Shown: positions 34,838-47,356, numbered from the stretch's first letter. The stretch is DNA of 64,000 nucleotides from Actinernus sp. WN-2022 (GCA_030867875.1 JAOWCC010000577.1:149722344-149786343); one strand, 5' to 3'. Made by a program: numbers and translations. The notes: a model not told the origin generated them from the sequence alone.

Positions 34838-35408
34838 GGGGGGGGGGGGGTACTTACATGAAAAATGGGTATGTATGTGAGGCCAAGAGGCTCAAACCCT
34901 AACCCTGTTTGACCCAATCCGAGCTCCAAAACCCTGATTGCCCCCTTTTTTTTAAAAAAAACCTGATTGCCCCTTCTTTAAATTGTTTTCAAAACACGGT
35001 CAGATATATATCCTGGCCGGTATACCGCGTACCGGGATTTCCTGCAAAATACGGAACATTTCAAGTCGGGACGTGGCATTGGGTAAACAAATCAGCAGAT
35101 GAAGTACATAGATAAAATTAGCGGCGTCACGATGTATGGGAACCTCAGTGCTTGCATGTGGGCAGGCGATAAAAATGCGGCAACAGAAGGTCTTTTTTTG
35201 ACATAGTAGCTAAAAAAAATGAACTGCCTAAAAAATACTGAACCCCGACCCTGACTGCACCCAAATTATACTCAAATCCTGACCCTGATCTGCCCAAATC
35301 AGGTCAAAACCCTGACCCTACCTGCCCAAACTGAGCTCAAAACCCTGACCCACCCGGGCGGCACATACATAATACGTCACAAACAGGAGTACCCCCCCCC
35401 CCCCCGGG
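34838..35408. mobile_element. Poly-G-ended repeat element
   Basis: Bordered by CCGGGGGGGGGGGGTAC at the left and the complement AGTACCCCCCCCCCCCCCGG at the right. The interior repeats the words AAACCCTGA and CTGCCCAAA several times. It looks like a non-autonomous element whose ends are mononucleotide runs; run lengths may be affected by sequencing error. Confidence 0.5.
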
Positions 35409-35430
35409 TGCTTGGTAGCCGAGCCATAAG

Positions 35431-35632
35431 ACTTATGCGTTTCTGTTTTGACTTTTGCGTTAGTATTTTGACTTTTGCGTTAGTGTTTTGGGTTTTGCGT
35501 TAGTGTTTTCACTTTTGCGTTAGTGTTTTGACTTTTGAGTTCGTGTTTTGGGTTTTGCGTTAGTGTTTTGGGTTTTGCGTTAGTGTTTTGACTTTTGCGT
35601 TAGTGTTTTTGGTTTTGCGTTCGTGTTTTGCA
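35431..35632 (-). repeat. Inverted second array of the AACACTAACGCAAAA minisatellite
   Basis: About ten units of TTTTGCGTTAGTGTT, the reverse complement of the array at 31870-32105, 3.3 kb away. Transcripts crossing both arrays could fold into a long duplex. Confidence 0.93.
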
Positions 35633-35844
35633 CTTGTGGGCCACCGTAGGGAAAAGGCACAAGTTAGCCCAGGGCTATTTATCATTAGTGACGGAAGAAT
35701 CAGAAGCAGAGTCAGATTTGCAATCAGAGTCGGGAGACACGCAGACTGGCCTCTGCAGCGGTCTACAAGATTAATTATACAACACAAACAATACAATACA
35801 ATGTGATTTATTGGCACTTTGACACAGTACATGTACATACAGCA

Positions 35845-37440
35845 AAGTATATACAGCAAAGCGCAAAAACTTTGATCCCCCCGCACCTCAACTATATAAC
35901 TATATCGGGTGTATTATGGGTATGAGTAAAATTCATTAAAATGCAAGCACAGCCGATACCCGCGCGCGTTTGCAAATCATTATAGCGAAGACTTATGTAG
36001 TTCAAGAATTCATCTAGAATACAACACTTTTACTCAGGACAGGCAGGAAAACTTAAAGTAACCTGAGTATTTAAATGCACTCTATATATTTACTGTTAGG
36101 TCGAATATTTGCAGAACATAGTACATATCCCTGGTCGGCGAAAAGAGAACGGGAAATGATCATGTCGAAGTTTCAGGGCGGTTCGAAGCGTGAATATCGA
36201 GATAGCCCATGTAGAGGAGACACGATTACACCTGATCTGTGGGTTCAAGGCCAATATCAATTCGTTTGAAACTTTAACATTCTAACATGTCAGTGATTTT
36301 TGTCAGTGATTCTAAACCACAACCAGAGCAGTGCATAGCAGTTATTCCGTTCTGCCTCGGTGAAGTCTGAACTGATCAGTGTTATTAGACAGATATAACG
36401 TCTCAAAGAGCAGAATGAAAGAATTCACATGTACAGAGATGACTGCACAGACTTCACAAGAGCCTGGCTTATAGTTAAAAACGTTTCAAAAAAGCAAAAT
36501 TAACACTGTCTTTATAGTGTAACGTAAGATTTGACCATCAAATCGTTTCCTTCAACTGCTGTGTGTAATGTTTATTTTTATCTGATCCCGATGAGAAGAA
36601 ATTTACAAACTGCTGTTGTTTGGAGCTGCAAATAATAAACAGTTTCGTCAGACTTATGAGATTTAAATAGCATAGAAAATAAATTTTAAGAATGAAAGAA
36701 TGCAACAATAATAAAAACATTCAGCAATGCGAAACCAAGAATTATCGAACATTACCTTTCATAAAAGCATTCACTAAAAAAATAATACCATAAAAACAGG
36801 ATCCCGCCGAAACTTGAATAAAACTGGATAAGAGAATTTCAAGAGGAATAACTAAGAGTTTATTAGAAAATTTTAGAATCGTTTAGTACCATAAAATATG
36901 GCAATGATATGGGGTACATTGATTTCTACCGTTTCTCAATCAAAATAATTAAATGTATTATGATTTGTTGTCAATAAATTTATAAATTGTGTAAACCTTT
37001 TAGCTATTTTAATCTCTTCAATTTTCCACGGAAAAGTTACAAAAATAGTGTTGAATCCTTGCTTCTCAGATGAAATTCTGCATGATAGTTCCGTCCGGGT
37101 TACGTTCTGCCAGGAGCCCCTGGTTCTGCTAACGTAAACATAAATTCATAAAATCAGGAAAAATATTTGACCAAACAGTAAATATAGTGCATTTACTTTA
37201 CTTTAAGCTTTCCTTCCTGTTCCAAGTAAATGTGTTGTATTCTAGATAAATTCTTGAACTATAGATCAACTAAACAAGTCTTCGCTATGATGATTTGGAA
37301 ACGCGCGCGGATATCGGCTGTAGTTGCATTTTAATGAACTTACCCATAATGCACCCGATATAGTTATATAGTTGAGGTGCAGGGGGTCAAAGTTTTTTGC
37401 ACTTTGCCGTATATATATATACACTTTGCTGTATATAATA
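35845..37440. mobile_element. 1.6-kb element with ~235-bp diverged inverted repeats
   Basis: 35845-36080 and 37188-37440 are inverted, diverged copies of each other: CTCAACTATATAACTATATCG near 35888 against CGATATAGTTATATAGTTGAG near 37355, and ATCTAGAATACAACAC near 36012 against its complement near 37236. The interior has no gene that I recognise. The small open frames near 36075 and 37266 are inside the arms. Confidence 0.6.
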
Positions 37441-40400
37441 AAAGTCAATCAATTAAGGGAACCGTATATATGAATACATCTATACTTATATAGTCTTAAA
37501 GAATGATAACAGAATAGAAATAAAAGAGAAAAAACTAGAAAGAAATATATATACGATCTGTATATGCTAATTTATATTTTCGTCATATAGATCCATGCTG
37601 ATTTGTCAGTCTTATGTACGTACAACTAATCTTTTAAGAATATTCTTATCATTCATGGAGATAATGTAAAAAAATAAACTAGAGAGATCAAACGAAGAGA
37701 ATAATGGATTTATAATGTGTAATTTAACCATGAATAAAGAAGACTGACACGCAAGTCGAAATGCCCAGATGAAATCAATGATTATGATTATTCCGCTTTG
37801 ATGCAGCCACTTCTTGGCTCAATACGCTAACTACATGTAGCTATCTAAGCACCATTACTGTTGAACTCCACTAGAAATTGAGTTGAAGAGGCAACAGCTA
37901 CTACAGTGTATTGGTAAGATGGCTTATTATTCGGGCTGCCTGTGGCAGCACCGACCCGTTATTTTTGCATTTTTTTTTGCAAAATTTCTGCGCATACGTT
38001 AAATTTCAAGTTTACCACCAATATAAATCAGATTGCACTGTGCTGGTCACGCAACAATCGCCAGGTTAATTTATTTACATAATTTAATGCAGTAAAATCA
38101 AGATGGTGGACCCGCGAGGAAATTTTTCTCAGATTTGGAGTCCCATCTCTCAAATGTAAGCAGTTTAATGTTTTATTTAACTTCACTCGTGCGAAAGCCT
38201 TCCAACAGGCTCAGGATATTTTAACTGGCGCTCTTGTTACTAAGAGGATTTCAAATGAAAGTGTATTTCATCTTCAATCTCATGTGGCCCGAGTGTAAGC
38301 CCAGATGGGCTCTTGTTGCTCTTGAAAAAAGCATAACTGATAAGGTCATAGGGTCATGTTTTTTTATGACAGACAAGAGGGGGATGTATGTTTTTTTCTT
38401 TGACTGGGAGGGGGGATGGCATAATTTTGATTCGGCTTCACTACAGCGTACCAGCTCCCTCTAAAAGTTAAACATGAACGGTCCCTAATTTCTGTAAAAT
38501 CTCGCAATGAGTTGGTTTTAAATGACACAAAAATAGAGCTTGGGCTGCCTGTGGTTCATGGCGCGTGGCGGGAATTTCAGCAAGACTTTCAAACTGACTA
38601 TATATTCTTTATTTATTTTCGTAAATGCTATTATATAGGATTCAAAGAAAATTCATTGCCCGAATCGGGAATTCCACGTTCAGTTTCACTTGAAAAATCG
38701 ATATCGCACTCAATATCGGCTTTTCGCGTGAACTGATTGAACGCGACATTCCCTCGTCAGGCAATGAATTTACTTATGTATCACGTGATCGCAATTAAAG
38801 AACTGAAAATCGTTATTGTGAAATACGGTTGCGAGTATAACATATGAATTGCAAGTTACCCCGCTAAAAAAATCCTCTTTCAGCAGTGTTTTAGACCACA
38901 CTTACAAAAACATGACTATCATGTAAAGATAACGAAATATTTAAGGTACAGTATGTCACGTGACCTATTTTGCGTATTTTCGCCGTCAACTGAAATATCA
39001 AAAGCAGGGGCCCATTGCTTGTGGTAAAAGGCTCTAACCGCTATCCGCACGATAACCATATACACTTATTGTCCTCACTATTTCTGTTATACTCGCAACC
39101 GCAATTTTGATTTACTCAGATTTCGTGGTCTAAGTCACGTACAAGAACACGTGACACCTTTTACTATTGTCATTTTTTCCCCGAGAAATTTGGTGGATTT
39201 ACCGTCCTCGGCTGTGTTGAAATAAATAAAACAATTTTTACCCGAAATTTAATCCCTGAACCAGGCGAGGAAACGTTCTTTAAGTTTAGTCTTGTTATTT
39301 GTTGTTGTTTTTGACAAAAAGACTTTCGCGTGAGTATGGCAATCTGCTTTTGGATCGAAGCTCTATAGATCTATAAATACTCTTTGCTGGAGAGATAATT
39401 AAAAATGCGATGAAAATTGCTTTCAAAAGGATTATCATTAATCCCGAGAAATGGCTTTTGAGATTAAAATCCTATTTTCAGCTCCAGATAAAAATATGAC
39501 AACATTTTTCCTATATTCGCGATGAAAAGACTGACTTTACCGAAAGGTTTGCACCAGACTAGCTTCCATCAATCATGCCAGCACTTTATTGAGTTCTGCA
39601 TGTGCGCAGCTTTTTTATCCAATCACACGGCAGCTTTTTTATGCGAAAGCCAATTAACAGTTCGTTTGATTGACGGAAACCAACTGCTAAATCTTCCATT
39701 TTCCGGTCGCTATTCAAGGCTGAAACAACAGAACAATTTTTTTCTTCAACTCTGATCTGACCTCGATCGTAGTATTATCATATCAGAATCCAAACATTCC
39801 TGGTGAGTACATGTCGAACAGAAAGTTCTTATCGTATGAATTGTTTTTATCAGGTCAAAGCCGTTTTATGCAGCCATTTTAAACAAATTTACTGGTTTCT
39901 TGAAAACAACTATTTGAAAATTAATGTGTATGAGCCAAGTTCCACAAGCTATCATGCGACATCAGTTCTTCCAACGTTCCATCAGTACTCGCGAAACCTT
40001 CGGCATACTTTATATAAAGCCTTAAAAATGGCACGATGAACAAAGGGAGAGCCAGTGCCATGCCAAGCGGAAATATTTCCCGTCGCTTATTCGGGAGATC
40101 GTCAGCGCAGTCGGAACGCTGTAGAGGACAGTGGCTTCAAGTCGCCAAAGCGGGGGAGTTATAGATAAGGAGGGTTGGGTCTCGCCAAGAGCCAATTTGA
40201 ACTCCACCCAACACAAATAATTGATAACAAGGTGATGCCTTTATTGACGATAAATTCAATTTCAAGCGCAAATGTGATCAGTTTTCCTCTCTTTTAACGC
40301 CCCCCCCCCCCCCCCCCCCCCAGACCTTATTGGCAGCCACTAGTGGTTTAGGTGTTGAAGGAAAGTTTTTGAAAATTCTGGGAAATTCTTTATTTTTTCG

Positions 40401-40915
40401 AAATATTCCAGATTAACAACTGTTGGCCGAGACCGGTCAAGTAAACTGAGGAACACAGCTGTGTTAAGGGACAGGGAGGTATCATGGCGATAATAAATTA
40501 GTTAGAACTTTGGAATTGGTTACTGTCCTAACCAACCGTCATACGTCACAATCCTATTGTCTTGGGCTCATGACCTTTATATTCAAAGTTTAGTGAAGTA
40601 GTAGCATGTAAAGGAGTATAACCATCAACACCGTGCGGGCTTGAATGTCAATAAAGATCCACATAAATTACTAGCATAGCAATGCAGTTACACCGCTGGC
40701 CACATTGGCGGGAGATCGAATGTTGAACATACACACTGTAATCAACCGAACAACTTGCTGTGATAGACATTAATACCGGAATTTTGCCAAAGCATCAGTA
40801 TGCTGAACTCAATTACGGGACTCTCCAGGTTTGACCGCATTTAACCCTGGCCTAGATCTAGCGAGTGGCGGAGCGCTGTGTCACGGAATCGCATCGCCAA
40901 CTACAAGGCAAAACA
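37441..40915. other. Gene-poor stretch upstream of the SESTD1-like gene
   Basis: No gene supported. Seen: a fragment ending GAACGGTCCC near 38474, like the terminus of the element at 31597; a short inverted pair with ATTCATTGCC near 38650 and GGCAATGAAT near 38760; a C tract at about 40303-40321. The short open frames here (38234, 39522, 39803) have no domain-like content. Confidence 0.5.
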
Positions 40916-41048
40916 ATGGCTGCGTACTATGGAAAGGCTGATCGGGAAAAAGATTTGGCAGGATTTGAGCAGTTTTCCTTCCAAACACACAGCTATAGGC
41001 CCGAATATTCTTCTTATCCCGAAATTCGGGGATTCCGTAGACCGAGAT
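40916..41048 (+). CDS. SESTD1-like gene, coding exon 1 (plus-strand copy)
   Basis: The ATG at 40916 sits in a good context (ACAATGG). It encodes a 44-residue leader (MAAYYGKADREKDLAGF...) and ends with one base of a split codon before a GTGAGT donor. The two bases at the start of the exon at 41168 complete the codon. The leader has no recognisable domain and precedes the SEC14 region. I chose this start because it is the first ATG in this frame; the frame upstream has only non-ATG codons. It is confirmed only by splice phase and by the homology that follows. Confidence 0.65.
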
Positions 41049-41167
41049 GTGAGTAGAATGTACATGTAGATTGTTATTGTTTTGTGAACTTGTAAAAGAG
41101 CAGCAATCAATTGATGCGTGTCGATTGCACCGGGCTAATATTTCGTGATTTGTTGTCAATTTTGCAG

Positions 41168-41236
41168 CAGCCGAAAGACGAATTCACGCGGCAGACATTC
41201 AAGACGTTTTACGGGAAAAACTTGCTTTTCTGTCAG
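41168..41236 (+). CDS. SESTD1-like gene, coding exon 2 (start of SEC14 domain)
   Basis: Preceded by TTTGCAG and followed by GTAATA. Encodes AADIQDVLREKLAFLSG, the typical opening of the SEC14 (CRAL-TRIO) domain in SESTD1 and the related Trio/Kalirin proteins, where a KxAFLSGG motif is conserved. The domain binds phospholipids in family members. The exon begins at phase 1 and ends with one base of a Gly codon completed by exon 3. Confidence 0.85.
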
Positions 41237-41432
41237 GTAATAAACAGTTGAAAACCAAACTACATGTATAATTATAAAAGTTTACTTTGATGAATATCAA
41301 AGCTGCAGATGAATTCAGCGAACTTTATAACCAAATCTTTGTTGCATGTTCACATCCACACGATCGCGTTTCAGCTGAGTTTATAAGGCGTTTCTGATGT
41401 AGCGCCGGCTCTTTTCTTGTATTTTTTCTTAG

Positions 41433-41550
41433 GAGGCTTCGATAGACAGGGAAGACCAATTATTACACTTTGGGCCTCCAAGAACGTTGAACTCGATACT
41501 GAGAGTGAGAAACTGTCAGAAACCTTGATTTATCTCACTCAAATTCCAAG
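41433..41550 (+). CDS. SESTD1-like gene, coding exon 3 (SEC14 domain)
   Basis: Acceptor TTTTTTCTTAG, donor AG/GTAGGT. Encodes GFDRQGRPIITLWASKN and then a helix ending YLTQIP, matching the GGxDxRGxPIxT core and the YLxxIPS segment of SEC14 domains in the SESTD1/Trio group. The last two bases (AG) join the T of exon 4 to give Ser, which fits the family (IPS). Confidence 0.88.
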
Positions 41551-44253
41551 GTAGGTTAATTCTTTGAAGTTGCTTTTGGATGATTTATCCAGTAAAGCAT
41601 ATATTTTAGTGATGGGTTCTGTTTCTAGATTTGTTGACATGTCTAGTTTTAGCGTATCGGAATTCATGGTTTAAATTTGGAGCATGCTGTTTCTGTATCA
41701 TATATATGTTTCAATTGTGCATATATGTCCAACTGTTTAATTTGTTCTAGAATCTATTCGACGCGCTCGATCTTGTTTAAAGTTTATCGTTATCTCGTTT
41801 GCATTCTAGTCCATTCTATCGCTCAATCTACTTGGAAATGCTTTTCAAGCTACGTCATATTTAGTCTGTCCTACTCTAAATTCTCTTTGCCCCCCGAAGG
41901 CTTAATCCCTTTTCAAATAATAGAGTTCCCTATGGTTTTGTTTGCAGTCTAGTCATTGTCAAGAGCTTTATACCTGTCTCAAACGACTTTCTCGTAAACT
42001 TTATTATTGTGTTCAATATCGAGCAACTATAGTACATGCAATTTATGCAAAAGTTATTAGTGACTTAATTGATGTTGTACAACATAATTTCACTTAACCC
42101 CTTGTACATTTCGAAAAGCTTGGAAATTAAAGATTTATTTTAATATTAAAAACTCTTGCGGGTGAAGTTTAGAGACGTATTCTATTTAAATGGTTGCTTT
42201 TATAGCTTTCAGTAAGTTGTCAAACTACTATTCGGTATTTAAACACTTCCCTGACTGATAAGAGTCGCTTTGACAATGTCTAATCTATGGTCTCAGTTAC
42301 TTCTACAACGCTCAAAAGCACAGCTCTCCTAAGTGATACGATTTTAATCAAGAGGCGTGTAAATTTTAGATGCTTCTATTTTTACGTGTTCGATCGCTTG
42401 CCGTTTCTTAAATCGGATCGCGGTGTTGTAGGTTTCTTGAAATATTTCAACAACTTTTTAATATTTCCTTGACAACTGGTCAGATCATAGATTATTGCCA
42501 GATCACATTCAGAAGTTTTTTTACCTAATCACACAAAACCAAATTAATGTACGTTTATATATCTAAAGGTAACCTATTTCTTGTGTCATTTTCTGCAAAC
42601 AAATAGATTCCTGTCATTTTGATTGTAAATATTTTGATTCAGTAAGAAAATAGAATGTAAGTGCTCCATGTTTGACCTTTTTGATATGCCTTCAGGCTAC
42701 AAGTTTAAAGTGGGCATTTCTACCAGTTGAGGGATAATATTTTTCAGAAACTAAAAACCTAATTAAGAAATATATGCAAATACTGTAAAATCACAGTTAT
42801 AAGCTGCCCCGATTATAAGACCCCCAGTTATAGACACATAAAATCCCCTTCTAGTTATAGGCCAAGGTCTCCTCCTCACCCTGCCTTGTCTTTTTAAAAT
42901 CGACCAAAACATGGTATATTCTTGTAGTGTTTCATGCTTGAATACTACTATTAATGTGGTGAGAAAATTAGTGTCAAATATAGTTTATTATAGTTCAGTG
43001 TCAAATATAGCTTAAATATAGTTTTCTGGTACACATTTTTTAGTATCCTGTTTATAAGCACCCCCCCTAAAATCTCTTTTACATCCTCATTACATCAGCT
43101 TGGTCATGTAGAAGACTAGATTTTCTAGTCAAAATATTGACCTCAGTTAAATCAACCCTATGTATTTGACGTAATTTTGGCTCTATGGTTTATTTATTTT
43201 TATTAGCACTATGAGTGACTTCCAATACCACAATAGATCTGTTAAAACTGTGCCTCACTTATAACAGCATTGTGTGATGCTGTGCACCCAAAAGTTTATT
43301 ACCTCTTGTATAAGCCCAGGGTTTATAACTAGGATTTTATGGTATATGGTATATATATGTTTCTGTAAAATAAACATGTATACAACATGTATATTATATG
43401 TATTTTTGCATTCAATCCTTCTTCCCAAAACAATAAAATTCCCAATTAAAAGCTCTGCCATTTTTTATGAAGGAAGTATCAAATATTTTATGTTTGCTAG
43501 CATATGCTTACTGCATCCCCAATGAACAACAATTTAATAGCCTCAGTGCTTGTTTCATTTTGTGTGTTGTTAACAAACAAATAAAATACTCTACAATGTC
43601 TATAAATATGCCATTGTTAATTTTATACAGTCCTAAGTTGCACTTATTTTACTGAATAAGTGCAACTTAGGACTGATATAAAATTAGCAATGCAAACATG
43701 CTCCAAGATAAAAAACTTTTTCAGCCATTGTGTGACACATATAGAGTTCAAATGAAATCCTTGCCTCTGATATCCCTGTATCCATCTCACTATCACCAAC
43801 TGAAGGATACAACCCAGAAGATTATTTGAAATAATTATAACTACTTTGAGTGAAACATCAGTAACCTAGCAGTAACAAAGGGACAAGTGAGGCTAGTGTC
43901 ATCCAGTCAGATTTCTTTCTTCTACTTAAAAAAAAACAGACATAGAAATACTGCAGAAATTGTGGTATAAGATAACCATATCATTTTCCGATTTTACTTT
44001 TATATGGGGGGTTACAAAAAAAGTATGGAGAGGGCCAGAGGGGGCATGCAAAATACGTTACCATAGGGAGGCTGTGCCATATATGTCATTTTGTCCAAAC
44101 AAAGTATAAAATATGAATGGTCCCTAAGAAATGATAAAATTATTAAATTTATACATGTACTTATTATCGTACATATATGTGGCACCTCAGTTATTCTCAG
44201 AAATATTAGGCTTATTCATGTCATATATAATAACTTTCAAACTTGCTTTGCAG
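41551..44253 (+). other. Intron 3 of the SESTD1-like gene
   Basis: 2.7-kb AT-rich intron with no other gene seen. Contains a 79-bp hairpin at 43613-43691. From 43313 onward it is duplicated in inverted orientation at the end of the window. Confidence 0.7.
43613..43691. repeat. 79-bp hairpin, left arm
   Basis: ATTGTTAATTTTATACAGTC through GCACTTA pairs almost perfectly with the following strand around a ~7-base loop. It is precursor-sized for a small RNA, but a tiny MITE is equally likely. The other copy is at 63622-63700. Confidence 0.7.
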
Positions 44254-44344
44254 TAAAGAAATTCAAAGCAGAGGCTTCACTTTTGTAATTGATTTGCGTG
44301 GGGCAACATGGAAGTCAGCCAAGCCACTATTGAGAATTTTAGAG
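44254..44344 (+). CDS. SESTD1-like gene, coding exon 4 (SEC14 domain), left inverted-repeat arm
   Basis: Acceptor TTTGCAG, donor GAG/GTATTT. Encodes KEIQSRGFTFVIDLRGATW followed by KSAKPLLRILE, the central SEC14 segment (RGFTxxxDxRGxxW in relatives). It is inside the left arm of the 3.26-kb inverted repeat; the same exon occurs on the minus strand at 62969-63059. On the plus strand no further exon follows before the gap at 46572, so this copy is cut off after four coding exons. Confidence 0.88.
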
Positions 44345-44837
44345 GTATTTTAGATTACAGTTTTTGTATTTTAGGCATAATCTTTTGCTAAAGCAATAAA
44401 TAACTTGGATTTTTATGGGGGGTTGGGGTGGGGGTGGGGTGGGGGGGGGGGGGGGGGTTGGGCTTGAAAGTTCGTTGCCTATAGCTGTGAGGGGGGAGGT
44501 GGGGGAAAGGTACATAGAAGGTAAAATTTTGATTGACATCTATATATGGGGTGCCGATGCGGGCAATATTCTACATGTAAGTGGCGAAATGTATTCTAAT
44601 TGTCCATTGCAAACTTTGAATACCAATCTATTTTTATCATTTGCATGATCTCCGCCAAATTCATTTTATATTTTACGAGAAACCATTCTAAATGACCAAC
44701 AACGTTCATTCTAAACTATGCGAAAACTACTTTCTACATATTCGCAAATGTACGTTCTGCATATTCACAAATATGCGTTCTATATTTAGTCGCAAATATA
44801 TGTTTTTACGAAGGATATCCACTGCCTTTTCTCCAAT

Positions 44838-44985
44838 CTATAGCGATGTTCACTGCCACGTCATCCATTGTATAATTAATGTGCCAACCAGAGATTCATT
44901 GGTTACTGACACAAAGCGGCCTTTTGAAATCATGGTTGAACATTAGCATAACAATTGTAATGTTTATCAACACGAACCATCGCTA
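44838..44985. mobile_element. MITE with ATAGCGATG ends (left arm)
   Basis: Starts TATAGCGATGTTCACTG and ends AACACGAACCATCGCTAT, an imperfect inverted pair. The interior is shared with 52399-52545, including GTGCCAACCAGAGAT and TTAGCATAACAATTG. Confidence 0.6.
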
Positions 44986-45624
44986 TACGTGTTGTAAAAT
45001 TAGAATGACTTTGGCGACAAATACATGGTATGATGAAACGCGCACTCCTCCTGCCAAAATCAATCACGTGACCACTGTCGCTTCCTTAAAGCACTCTTAA
45101 AGTTCGGCTATTTAGAATTTCAACCATCTCGAGCGTTGCGGAATCCAAGTCGTTGAATAAACAACTAGCCTCTGAAAACAACGATCGTACAGCTGTATAG
45201 CTGCAATAATACAATAAATGTCGACGCTGCGCTACAGGATGTGACCATTTTGTACATGTGGTCACATGACTGATTTTGATGGGGGAAGGGGCGCGCGTTG
45301 CATCATAACATGTATTTATGGCGCCAATATAGGGAACGTATTTGCGAAATGAAATATAATGCTGTTGTCATCAAAGACAATCTATATGGTGTAATACAAC
45401 ACGTATATTAGAGAAAAGGTAGTGAATATTATTCGTGAAAACATATATATTTGCGGGTAAATAGTATACAGTCAACTGACATAGAACGCATATTTGTGAA
45501 GATATAGAAAGTATTTTCATCTAATTAGAATGAATCAACAAACTTAGAAGAACGTTGTTGGTCATTTAAAACGGTTTCTAATAAAAATATGCATTGCATT
45601 TGGCGGAGACCATGCAAATTTAAT

Positions 45625-45796
45625 AAATAGATTCCATTCTGCTGTGCGTCTGTCTCTTATAGATGCACAGATGACGTCACAACGTGAAGAGAACGAAGAA
45701 GTGCGTATCGAGTGGCGTAACTGATGTTCTCTTCACGTTCTGGCGTCATCTGTGCATCTATAAGAGGACAGATGCACGACAGAATGGAATCTATTT
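45625..45796. mobile_element. 172-bp foldback MITE (left arm)
   Basis: Arms of about 70 bp beginning AAATAGATTCCATTCTG and ending CAGAATGGAATCTATTT, containing GATGCACAGATGACGTCA, around a ~30-base loop. The copy in the right arm is 61516-61687. Confidence 0.75.
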
Positions 45797-45906
45797 GTTT
45801 TATATAATAAACGCAAACTAAAAACTATGAAAATATCCAATCAAATCGAGTTGAGAAATTGGTTGCGCGCTCTCATGACGCCATCCATGTGTGTGTTCTC
45901 TAACAC

Positions 45907-46235
45907 ACCGCAAAACGTTACGCTCCGCTGGCCGAAAGAGCGAAGCTCTGGTTTCAACTTTTTTAGTAAATAATTTTACTAAACTCACAGTGAATTACAA
46001 ATTAAGACAACTTCAACCTGTTAAAGTCTTAGGCTTAGCTTTTAAGTAGTTTTCTTGTTTGTTTGTTTGCGAAACATTTCACGTATATACGCGTACGTAC
46101 TTAAAATTAGAAACAGGGGTGATTGCCTCTGTTTTCTTTTAGTTTCGGCGGGAAACTGGAGAGACGCACGCGCGACCGGCTCATCAAAAGCGCATGCGCG
46201 TGACGTTTTGCCGCGGTGTGGTCCTCTAATCTTGC
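45907..46235 (+). repeat. Copy of the dispersed GCTCCGCTGGCCGAAAG repeat
   Basis: Second member of the family found at 58275-58612. It has a right end reading GCGCATGCGCGTGACG then TTTTGCCGCGGTGTG. The copy in the right inverted-repeat arm is 61078-61406. Confidence 0.7.
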
Positions 46236-46571
46236 AGGGCTTTCAAAACAAGCCGGTGGGTGCCGGAGCTCCTGCGCATGCTTCGAGGTACATCGCCGGT
46301 TATTTTCTCTTTATCAACAACAATGAAACCTCTACCTTCGTCCCCGAGTTTTGTCACAGACGCCTACCTCCTACTAAAAAAATCCTAAAAAAAAATATTT
46401 GAAAGTCCTGCTCTTGATCAATCAGAGCGTGCGTTTTGGACTGATTACTATATAAAAGAAAACATAGATTTGTTAATGTGTGGTACTCCGGTCCATCACG
46501 AAATGGAGCAATCTGATTAGTTCCCTGAGCGGTCGGAATCCTGCATTCTGGACCGCTTAGCCAGACCGCTA

Positions 46572-46671
46572 NNNNNNNNNNNNNNNNNNNNNNNNNNNNN
46601 NNNNNNNNNNNNNNNNNNNNNNNNNNNNNNNNNNNNNNNNNNNNNNNNNNNNNNNNNNNNNNNNNNNNNNN
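46572..46671. other. Assembly gap of exactly 100 N
   Basis: A run of 100 N, the conventional size for a gap of unknown length. It separates the contig carrying plus-strand SESTD1-like exons from the contig carrying minus-strand exons. Confidence 0.99.
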
Positions 46672-47356
46672 TTGCTCGAATCCTCGATTGTCTACAATCT
46701 GTTGAAGTTTGTGAAAAGCGACCAGGCTCTTTTCGCGACCGAGCCACAGTACACTAATTAGGAGCATGGGCCTAGTACATCGTGCATTGTGTGCGACGTA
46801 AGATTAAGAATCCATAACAATAGAAACTACAACAAACGAGGACGGTTGTCGCAACTTATCACGAGAAGCGAATAATAATTTATATAAAGGGAAATAACGT
46901 TACTTGCCCTTTGGTGCAAAATAATATTGCAATGCATGCGAATTGTGAAATGATACAGTCAGCGGTCTCGCTCTCATACCATTGATCCAGTATTTTTCAT
47001 CTCTCTCACGCGAGGATCGAAAGAGGTCGTAAACTAAATAAGAGGAATCAAATGGATTCTTTCGGACTTATAGAAACCTGCTTTATTTCGACATTAAAAT
47101 ACACCAAAATCCTGCACGTATCGCTGTTCAGGGAATATAGTCGCTGAGAAAGAATCGCTACTTCTGATGAATTTTTAAACTCTGCCATTTAAAAAAGGAA
47201 TTTGCGCTGCGATCGCTTTAAAACCTTTCCTGCTAGATCATCCAAACTTTCCAAAACTATTGATTTTAAAGTGATATTTTAGACTGTAGGGCAGTTTTTT
47301 TGTAGAAACACTTTCGGTAAGCGAAACTAAAAACCGTCATAGTCGCATTCGGTGTA
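46672..47356. other. Sequence right of the gap
   Basis: About 0.7 kb with no gene or repeat that I recognise. Confidence 0.5.

Larger units (their letters stand above)
43313..46571 (+). repeat. Left arm of the 3.26-kb inverted repeat
   Basis: Matches 60741-64000 as reverse complement, with positions summing to 107313 (107312 after the G tract near 44440, i.e. a one-base length difference). I saw no other mismatch in the parts compared. The arm stops exactly where the N gap starts. The right arm reaches the window end, so the full extent is unknown. Such near identity suggests the same locus assembled twice. Confidence 0.93.
44345..46571. other. Intron sequence in the left arm
   Basis: Intron following exon 4, with a long G tract (about 44433-44458), a MITE at about 44838-44985, a foldback MITE at 45625-45796 and a dispersed repeat at 45907-46235. 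The 115-residue open frame at 46055-46402 lies in that repeat and is probably not a gene. Confidence 0.55.

Noticed and set aside
40865..40915. Upstream extension of the SESTD1-like first exon
   Set aside because: The frame is open upstream but has no ATG there. The ATG at 40916 has a better context and is the first in this frame.
44415..44648. A Gly-rich protein starting in a G tract
   Set aside because: The glycine run is translation of poly-G, and the tract length differs between the inverted-repeat arms, breaking the frame.
46055..46402. A conserved 115-residue protein also found at 60910-61257
   Set aside because: The second copy exists only because of the inverted repeat, and the region is a dispersed repeat also present at 58275. 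Conservation is therefore no evidence of coding.
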